NCBI GenBank assembly: GCA_947568835.1 | Contig: OX387611.1 | Location: 2,236,001 to 2,300,000, forward strand | DNA: 64,000 nt | DNA from: Protonemura montana | Lineage: Eukaryota > Arthropoda > Insecta > Plecoptera > Nemouridae | Reading direction: 5' to 3' | In this document: positions 56,406 through 64,000 of the stretch, piece by piece | How the letters are laid out: each line of letters opens with the position of its first letter | Position numbering within the stretch: position 1 is the stretch's first letter | The notes under the pieces: model-generated | Databases searched by the model: none | Told to the model about the DNA's origin: nothing | Seen by the model: only the letters and a program-made list of their open reading frames with translations | Made by a program: the position numbers and the translations under genes

Positions 56406-59400
56406 ATACAGGAGCAGTCAACAAAGTGTGTCAAAGGGACAAGGCTAAGCGGTGGCCGGTCCTTGGTGCTGTTGGACAGGAGCAGCCAACACAGTGTGTC
56501 AAAGTGACAAGGCTAAGCGGTGGCCGGTTCTTGGTGCTGTTGGACACGAGCAGCCAACACAGTGAGTCAAAGTGACAAGGCTAAGCGGTGGCCGGTCCTT
56601 GGTGCTGTTGGACAGGAGCAGCCAACACAGTGTGTCAAAGTGACAAGGCTAAGCGGTGGCCGGTCCTTGGTGCTGTTAGACAGGAGCAGCCAACACAGTG
56701 AGTCAAAGTGACAAGGCTAAGCGGTGGCCGGTCCTTGGTGCTGTTGGACAGGAGCAGCCAACACAGTGTGTCAAAGTGACAAGGCTAAGCGGTGGCCGGT
56801 CCTTGGTGCTGTTGGACAGAAGCAACCAACACAGTGTGTCAAAGTGACAAGGCTAAGCGGTGGCCGGTCCTTGGTGCTGTTGGACAGGAGCAGCCAACAC
56901 AGTGTGTCAAAGTGACAAGGCTAAGCGGTGGCCGGTCCTTGGTGCTGTTGGACAGGAGCAGCCAACACAGTGTGTCAAAGTGACAAGGCTAAGCGGTGGC
57001 CGGTCCTTGGTGCTGTTGGACAGGAGCAGCCAACACAGTGTGTCAAAGTGACAAGGCTAAGCGGTGGCCGGTCCTTGGTGCTGTTGGACAGGAGCAGCCA
57101 ACACAGTATGTCAAAGTGACAAGGCTAAGCGGTGGCTGGTCCTTGGTGCTGTTGGACAGGAGCAGCCAACACAGTATGTCAAAGTGACAAGGCTAAGTGG
57201 TGGCCGGTCCTTGGTTTTGTTGGACAGGAGCAGCCAACACAGTGTGTCAAAGTGACAAGGCTAAGTGGTGGCCGGTCCTTGGTTTTGTTGGACAGGAGCA
57301 GCCAACACAGTGTGTCAAAGTGACAAGGCTAAGCGGTGGCCGGTCCTTGGTGCTGTTGGACAGGAGCAGGCAACACGGTGTGTCAAAGTGACAAGGCTAA
57401 GCGGTGGCCGGTCCTTGGTGCTGTTGGACAGGAGCAGCCAACACAGTGTGTCAAAGTGACAAGGCTAAGCGGTGGCCGGTCCTTGGTGCTGTTGGACAGG
57501 AGCAGCCAACACAGTGTGTCAAAGTGACAAGGCTAAGCGGTGACCGGTCCTTGGTGCTGTTGGACAGGAGCAGCCAACACAGTGTGTCAAAGTGACAAGG
57601 TTAAGCGGTGGCCGGTCCTTGGTGCTGTTGGACAGGAGCAACCAACACAGTGTGTCAAAGTGACAAGGCTAAGCGGTGGCCGGTCCTTGGTGCTGTTGGA
57701 CAGGAGCAGCCAACACAGTGTGTCAAAGTGACAAGGCTAAGCGGTGGCCGGTCCTTGGTGCTGTTGGACAGGAGCAGCCAACACAGTGTGTCAAAGTGAC
57801 AAGGCTAAGCGGTGGCCGGTCCTTGGTGCTGTTGGACAGGAGCAGCCAACAAAGTGTGTCAAAGTGACAAGGCTAAGCGGTGGTCGGTCCTTGGTGCTGT
57901 TGGACAGGAGCAGCCAACACAGTGTGTCAAAGTGACAAGGCTAAGTGGTGGCCGGTCCTTGGTGCTGTTGGACAGGAGCAGCCAACACAGTGTGTCAAAG
58001 TGACAAGGCTAAGCGGTGGCCGGTCCTTAGTGATGTTGGACAGGATCAGCCAACACAGTGTGTCAAAGTGACAAGGCTAAGCGGTGGCCGGTCCTTGGTG
58101 TTGTTGGACAGGAGCAGCCAACACAGCGTGTCAAAGTGACAAGGCTAAGCGGTGGCCGGTCCTTGGTGCTGTTGGACAGGAGCAGCCAACAAAGTGTGTC
58201 AAAGTGACAAGGCTAAGCGGTGGCCGGTCCTTGGTGCTGTTGGACAGGAGCAGCCAACACAGTGTGTCAAAGTGACAAGGCTAAGCGGTGGTCGGTCCTT
58301 GGTGCTGTTGGACAGGAGCAGCCAACACAGTGTGTCAAAGTGACAAGGCTAAGCGGTGGTCGGTCCTTGGTGCTGTTGGACAGGAGAAGCCAACACAGTG
58401 TGTCAAAGTGACAAGGCTAAGCGGTGGCCGGTCCTTGGTGCTGTAGGACAGGAGCAGCCAACACAGTGTGTCAAAGTGACAAGGCTAAGCGGTGGCCGGT
58501 CCTTGGTGCTGTTGGACAGGAGCAGCCAACACAGTGTGTCAAAGTGACAAGGCTAAGCGGTGGTCGGTCCTTGGTGCTGTTGGACAGGAGCAGCCAACAC
58601 AGTGTGTCAAAGTGACAAGGCTAAGCGGTGGCCGGTCCTTGGTGCTGTAGGACAGGAGCAGCCAACACAGTGTGTCAAAGTGACAAGGCTAAGCGGTGGC
58701 CGGTCCTTGGTGCTGTTGGACAGGAGCAGCCAACACAGTGTGTCAAAGTGACAAGGCTAAGCGGTGACCGGTCCTTGGTGCTGTTGGACAGGAGCAGCCA
58801 ACACAGTGTGTCAAAGTGACAAGGCTAAGCGGTGGCTGGTCCTTGGTGCTGTTGGACAGGAGCAGCCAACACAGTGTGTCAAAGTGACAAGGCTAAGCAG
58901 TGGCCGGTCCTCGGTGCTGTTGGACAGGAGCAGCCAACACAGTGTGTCAAAGTGACAAGGCTAAGTGGTAGCCGGTCCTTGGTGCTGTTGGACAGGAGCA
59001 GCCAACTGTGTCAAAGGGACAAGGCTAAGCGGTGGCCGGTCCTTGGTGTTGTTGTACAGGAGCAGCCAACACAGTGTGTCAAAGTGACAAGGCTAAGCGG
59101 TGGCCGGTCCTTTGTGTTGTTGGACAGGAGCAGCGAACACAGTGTGTCAAAGTGACAAGGCTAAGCGGTGGCCGGTCCTTGGTGCTGTTGGACAGGAGCA
59201 GTCAACACAGTGTGTCAAAGTGACAAGGCTAAGCAGTAGCCGGTCCTTGGTGTTGTTGGACAGGAGCAGCGAACACAGTGTGTCAAAGTGACAAGGCTAA
59301 GCGGTGGCCGGTCCTTGATGCTGTTGTACAGGAGCAGCCAACACAGTGTGTCAAAGTGACAAGGCTAAGTGTTGGCCGGTCCTTGGTGATGTTGGACAGG

Positions 59401-61107
59401 AGCAGCCAACACAGTGTGTCAAAGTGACAAGGCTTAGCGGTGGCCGGTCCTTGGTGCTGTTGGACAGAAGCAGCCAACACAGTGTGTCAAAGTGACAAGG
59501 CTAAGCGGTGGCCGGTCCTTGATGCTGTTGTACAGGAGCAGCCAACACAGTGTGTCAAAGTGACAAGGCTAAGCGGTGGCCGGTCCTTGGTGCTGTTGTA
59601 CAGGAGCAGCCAACACAGTGTGTCAAAGTGACAAGGCTAAGCGGTGGCTCGTTCTTGGTGCTGTTGGACAGGAGCAGCCAACACAGTGTGTCAAAGTGAC
59701 AAGGCTAAGCGGTGGCCGGTCCTTGGTGCTGTTGGACTGGAGCAACCAACACAGTGTGTCAAAGTGAGAAGGCTAAGCGGTTGCCGGTCCTTGGTGCTGT
59801 TGGACAGGAGCAGCCAACACAGTGTGTCAAAGTGACAAGGCTAAGCGGTGGCTGGTCCTTGGTGCTGTTGGACAGGAGCAGCCAACACAGTGTGTCAAAG
59901 TGACAAGGCTAAGCAGTGGCCGGTCCTCGGTGCTGTTGGACAGGAGCAGCCAACACAGTGTGTCAAAGTGACAAGGCTAAGTGGTAGCCGGTCCTTGGTG
60001 CTGTTGGACAGGAGCAGCCAACTGTGTCAAAGGGACAAGGCTAAGCGGTGGCCGGTCCTTGGTGTTGTTGTACAGGAGCAGCCAACACAGTGTGTCAAAG
60101 TGACAAGGCTAAGCGGTGGCCGGTCCTTTGTGTTGTTGGACAGGAGCAGCGAACACAGTGTGTCAAAGTGACAAGGCTAAGCGGTGGCCGGTCCTTGGTG
60201 CTGTTGGACAGGAGCAGTCAACACAGTGTGTCAAAGTGACAAGGCTAAGCAGTAGCCGGTCCTTGGTGTTGTTGGACAGGAGCAGCGAACACAGTGTGTC
60301 AAAGTGACAAGGCTAAGCGGTGGCCGGTCCTTGATGCTGTTGTACAGGAGCAGCCAACACAGTGTGTCAAAGTGACAAGGCTAAGTGTTGGCCGGTCCTT
60401 GGTGATGTTGGACAGGAGCAGCCAACACAGTGTGTCAAAGTGACAAGGCTTAGCGGTGGCCGGTCCTTGGTGCTGTTGGACAGAAGCAGCCAACACAGTG
60501 TGTCAAAGTGACAAGGCTAAGCGGTGGCCGGTCCTTGATGCTGTTGTACAGGAGCAGCCAACACAGTGTGTCAAAGTGACAAGGCTAAGCGGTGGCCGGT
60601 CCTTGGTGCTGTTGTACAGGAGCAGCCAACACAGTGTGTCAAAGTGACAAGGCTAAGCGGTGGCTCGTTCTTGGTGCTGTTGGACAGGAGCAGCCAACAC
60701 AGTGTGTCAAAGTGACAAGGCTAAGCGGTGGCCGGTCCTTGGTGCTGTTGGACTGGAGCAACCAACACAGTGTGTCAAAGTGAGAAGGCTAAGCGGTTGC
60801 CGGTCCTTGGTGCTGTTGGACAGGAGCAGCCAACACAGTGTGTCAAAGTGACAAGGCTAAGCGGTGGCCGGTCCTTAGTGATGTTGGACAGGAGCAACCA
60901 ACACAGTGTGTCAAAGTGACAAGGCTAAGCGGTGGCCGGTCCTTGGTGCTGCTGGACAGGAGCAGCCAACACAGTGTGTCAAAGGGACAAGGCTAAGTGG
61001 TGGCCAGTCCTTGGTGCTGTTGGACAGGAGCAGCCAACACAGTGTGTCAAAGTGACAAGGCTAAGCGGTGGCCGGTCCTTGGTGCTGTTGTACAGGAACA
61101 GCCAACT
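56406..61107 (+). repeat. 68-base satellite array
   Basis: About 69 units of 68 bases containing ggtccttggtgctgttggac, aggagcagccaacacagtg and tgtcaaagtgacaaggct. A 1016-base block (14 units of 68 plus one of 64) is duplicated almost exactly (58832 onward and 59848 onward). The unit resembles the SINE core at 5305-5345. The 63-codon frames every 68 bases are shifted repeats, not genes. Confidence 0.95.
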
Positions 61108-62240
61108 CTAGGTTATGTTATTTTATTCATGGTTCAACTGTATTTCAGAAGATGCATATTATTTTGAATCCCCCCGATATCAGCTGACTGCCTGGTCCGC
61201 GCCAACTTCAGCCAATACAAGGGAAAGATCATAAAAATGTTATTATCAGTAAATTCAGAAAACGCGTTTTGTTCTGAATATTTGTACGCCCTGCGCTGGC
61301 GATGAAAAAGGCCTGCGTATTTATCTCCATCTTTGAGTGTGAAATTGTGAATGTTTTTTTATCTCGTGGTTCGTGACTTGATTTCGATATCTTTTCAAGA
61401 TGGACGCCTTATTGTGACGTTTGTTTGATGTGACCACGTTTTAAAGCTCATTATATAGGGAGGCATGTACGGATTTGCTCTACAAAATAGCAAATGTGTA
61501 ACAAGCCCTACAGCCTACAGGAAACAAAGGACAGAATGTGGTTTATTATCATTCAATAGTTCAGACAATTCTCTAAAAGTACTTTTTTTATTTTTGATAA
61601 ACTAAATATTGGAGGCGTGAGAGGAGGCGACGTTTTTAGCACTCGTCATTAGACTAATTCAAAATAAATGTTAATGTCGCGATATTTTCTTGTATTTAAT
61701 CTAATTTGTGTGTTATTTGTGTCGAAATTGTGTCGAGTTTTTGTTAATTTTTGTTAATTTGAGTAGAATTTTTGTTAATTTGTGTAGAATTTTTGTAATT
61801 TTTGTAAAAATTTTTGTAGAACTTGTGTTAAACTTGAATTGATTTTCAGCCGCGATTTATTCGCGCTCATTTGAATATTTAATTAAAAAAAGGTGGACGA
61901 GAGTCGAACTCGGGTTTATGTTAATCACAGACAAACCTTGCCGTGATTATACCCCCACCCCTTTCCACCCCCCACCAATCCACCCCTCCAACCCCACCAA
62001 CCCCCACACAACTAGCATCAGCTGATCTCACAGAGACAAGAAGAAATTACCTTTTATAATTTTTTAATTGCAATTCAGGGAAGTCTGGTCGCCTGGAGGG
62101 AGAGGGGGGGGGGGGGGGTATAAGGGGGGGGGAGATTATCATTCATTATGATTGTAAAAATTGCTTTCTGATCAAAACAGACACCAGATTCCAAAACAAA
62201 GTCGAGCAATGCGCACGTAAAGAAGATTCACTTTCATAAT
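61108..62240. other. Spacer with dispersed repeat D and tRNA-like 3' end
   Basis: 61433-61590 is dispersed repeat D (second copy at 42955). 61735-61815 is T-rich with three degenerate copies of tttttgttaattt. 61888-61917 on the minus strand reads cccgagttcgactctcgtcc then acc and a T7 run, like a tRNA T-arm, acceptor strand and Pol III terminator. 61950-62010 is C-rich and 62098-62132 G-rich. No gene called. Confidence 0.4.
61433..61590 (+). repeat. Dispersed repeat D, longer copy
   Basis: ttatatagggaggcatgtac, then ggatttgctctacaaaatag, then ctacagcctacagg match 42955-43095. This copy has about 37 extra bases (caaaggacagaatgtggttt and following) before cagacaattctct. The element type is unknown. 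Confidence 0.75.
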
Positions 62241-62244
62241 CAGA

Positions 62245-63888
62245 TCCCGATCTCCACCTGTCGTGGGTGTTGCTCTAACCAATTGAGCTACTTGGACCCC
62301 GATCTCCACCTGTCGCGGGTGTTGCTCTAACCAATTGAGCTACTTGGACCCCGATCTCCACCTGTCGCGGGTGTTGCTCTAACCAATTGAGCTACTTGGA
62401 CCCCGATCTCCACCTGTCGCGGGTGTTGCTCTAACCAATTGAGCTACTTGGACTCCGATCTCCACCTGTCACGGGTGTTGCTCTAACCAATTGAGCTACT
62501 TGGACCCCGATCTCCACCTGTCGCGGGTGTTGCTCTAACCAATTGAGCTACTTGGACCCCGATCTCCACCTGTCACGGGTGTTGCTCTAACCAATTGAGC
62601 TACTTGGACCCCGATCTCCACCTGTCGCGGGTGTTGCTCTAACCAATTAAGCTACTTGGACCCCGATCTCCACCTGTCGCAGGTGTTGCTCTAACCAATT
62701 GAGCTACTTGGACCCCGATCTCCACCTGTCGCGGGTGTTGCTCTAACCAATTGAGCTACTTGGACCCCGATCTCCACCTGTCACGGGTGTTGCTCTAACC
62801 AATTGAGCTACTTGGACCCCGATCTCCACCTGTCGCGGGTGTTGCTCTAACCAATTGAGCTACTTGGACCCCGATCTCCACCTGTCGCGGGTGTTGCTCT
62901 AACCAATTGAGCTACTTGGACCCCGATCTCCACCTGTCGCGGGTGTTGCTCTAACCAATTGAGCTACTTGGACCCCGATCTCCACCTGTCGCGGGTGTTG
63001 CTCTAACCAATTGAGCTACTTGGACCCCGATCTCCACCTGTCACGGGTGTTGCTCTAACCAATTGAGCTACTTGGACCCCGATCTCCACCTGTCGCGGGT
63101 GTTGCTCTAACCAATTGAGCTACTTGGTCCCCGATCTCCACCTGTCACGGGTGTTGCTCTAACCAATTGAGCTACTTGGACCCCGATCTCCACCTGTCGC
63201 GGGTGTTGCTCTAACCAATTAAGCTACTTGGACCCCGATCTCCACCTGTCGCAGGTGTTGCTCTAACCAATTGAGCTACTTGGACCCCGATCTCCACCTG
63301 TCGCGGGTGTTGCTCTAACCAATTGAGCTACTTGGACCCCGATCTCCACCTGTCACGGGTGTTGCTCTAACCAATTGAGCTACTTGGACCCCGATCTCCA
63401 CCTGTCGCGGGTGTTGCTCTAACCAATTGAGCTACTTGGACCCCGATCTCCACATGTCGCGAGTGTTGCTCTAACCAATTGAGCTACTTGGACCCCGATC
63501 TCCACCTGTCGCGGGTGTTGCTCTAACTAATTAAGCTACTTGGACCCCGATCTCCACCTGTCGCGGGTGTTGCTCTAACCAATTGAGCTACTTGGACCCC
63601 GATCTCCACCTGTCGCGGGTGTTGCTCTAACCAATTGAGCTACTTGGACCCCGATCTCCACTTGTCACGGGTGTTGCTCTAACCAATTGAGCTACTTGGA
63701 CCCCGATCTCCACCTGTCACGGGTGTTGCTCTAACCAATTGAGCTACTTGGACCCCGATCTCCACCTGTCGCGGGTGTTGCTCTAACCAATTGAGCTACT
63801 TGGACCCCGATCTCCACCTGTCACGGGTGTTGCTCTAACCAATTGAGCTACTTGGATCCCGATCTCCACCTGTCGCGGATGTTGCTTA
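62245..63888 (-). repeat. 52-base array of tRNA 5' halves
   Basis: About 31.6 units of 52 bases. On the minus strand each reads tccaagtagctcaattggtt then agagcaacacccgcgacagg then tggagatcgggg. This is a tRNA acceptor 5' strand, D-arm with a perfect box A (tagctcaattgg), anticodon arm (cacc/ggtg) and variable loop. It stops where the T-arm should start. Box B and the 3' half are absent. Variants gcgaca/gtgaca fall in the anticodon loop. A 572-base (11-unit) block is duplicated (aattaagct at 62645 and 63217). The remaining 63889-64000 is unique with no feature. Confidence 0.88.
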
Positions 63889-64000
63889 TTCCCAGTTTAA
63901 GCATCAAGTTTTAAGAGGTAAAAGTGTTCCTAATAATAAAATGACCCGCGCACTGCAAGCTTTTGCAATTAAAATGCGAATTCACACAAGAATTGCATCT

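Noticed and set aside
55988-56575. 195-codon plus frame with proline/threonine stretch
   Set aside because: Low-complexity C-rich DNA followed by satellite; overlapping frames on both strands look equally open.
56520-60919. Series of 63-codon frames every 68 bases
   Set aside because: 68 is not a multiple of 3 and the frames close after 2.8 units; identical overlapping frames follow from the repeat alone.
61939-61951. tRNA-His-like start gccgtgattat
   Set aside because: Only about 11 bases match and they are followed by C-rich low-complexity DNA; no D-arm.
62245-63888. Cluster of working tRNA genes
   Set aside because: The T-arm, box B and 3' acceptor strand are missing in every unit and U33 is absent.

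Overview
The window is eukaryotic, animal-like nuclear DNA, not bacterial. It has no operons or dense reading frames. By my boundary estimates about three quarters of it (roughly 48 of 64 kb) is tandem-repeat arrays, separated by short AT-rich spacers. The spacers hold transposon fragments, a piece of mitochondrial 16S rRNA inserted in nuclear DNA, a 3' end of a Jockey/CR1-type LINE and one convincing spliced-type coding exon. The host species cannot be fixed from the sequence. The 5S-headed SINE with a conserved core and an (AAT)n-type tail, and the form of the 16S fragment, suggest an aquatic invertebrate, possibly a mollusc (inference from memory only).

Layout. 1-3640: 11-, 22- and 35-base arrays. 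3795-5526: an inverted pair of 91-base arrays; the right one lies inside a SINE with a 5S rRNA-derived head and target-site duplications. 6336-8846: a foldback/MITE-like element whose left terminal inverted repeat has grown into a 44-base array. 9036-13480: 7/14-base, 91-base and 11-base arrays. 13791-18418: two long 14-base arrays. 19197-22149: a 38/45-base array and a 91-base array. 22616-23705: hexamer repeats and a LINE fragment. 23753-31566: a 7.1-kb 12-base array ending in a 182-base compound repeat. 32168-34044: an 11-base array joined to a CAGCTGAC array. 34636-36640: TE fragment, NUMT and coding exon. 36690-41935: 41-base, TTAGG-like, X-box-like and 13/14-base arrays. 41936-46157: more 91-base arrays and a second 5S-headed SINE. 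46158-53605: a 7.4-kb 41-base array. 54272-61107: 53- and 68-base arrays. 62245-63888: an array of tRNA 5' halves.

Main theme. At least three or four arrays can be traced inside this window to a recognisable seed. The 91-base satellite comes from the internal-promoter half of a 5S-derived SINE. The 44-base satellite comes from a terminal inverted repeat. The 52-base satellite is the 5' half of a tRNA. The 68-base satellite probably comes from the SINE core. Several arrays also show second-order duplication (units of 182, 265, 378, 572, 583, 1016, 1271 and 2542 bases).

Genes. The only protein-coding signal I trust is a 137-base minus-strand exon at 36503-36639 with good splice sites and acidic, SUMO-motif-like content. 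It may join a tiny first exon at 39528-39552 across an intron filled by the 41-base and TTAGG arrays. The very long reading frames in the arrays, up to 2382 codons, are products of stop-free short repeats and are not called as genes. The spacers carry more CRE palindromes (TGACGTCA) than chance predicts, along with E-boxes and YY1-like sites. They may therefore be regulatory or intronic sequence rather than inert filler.
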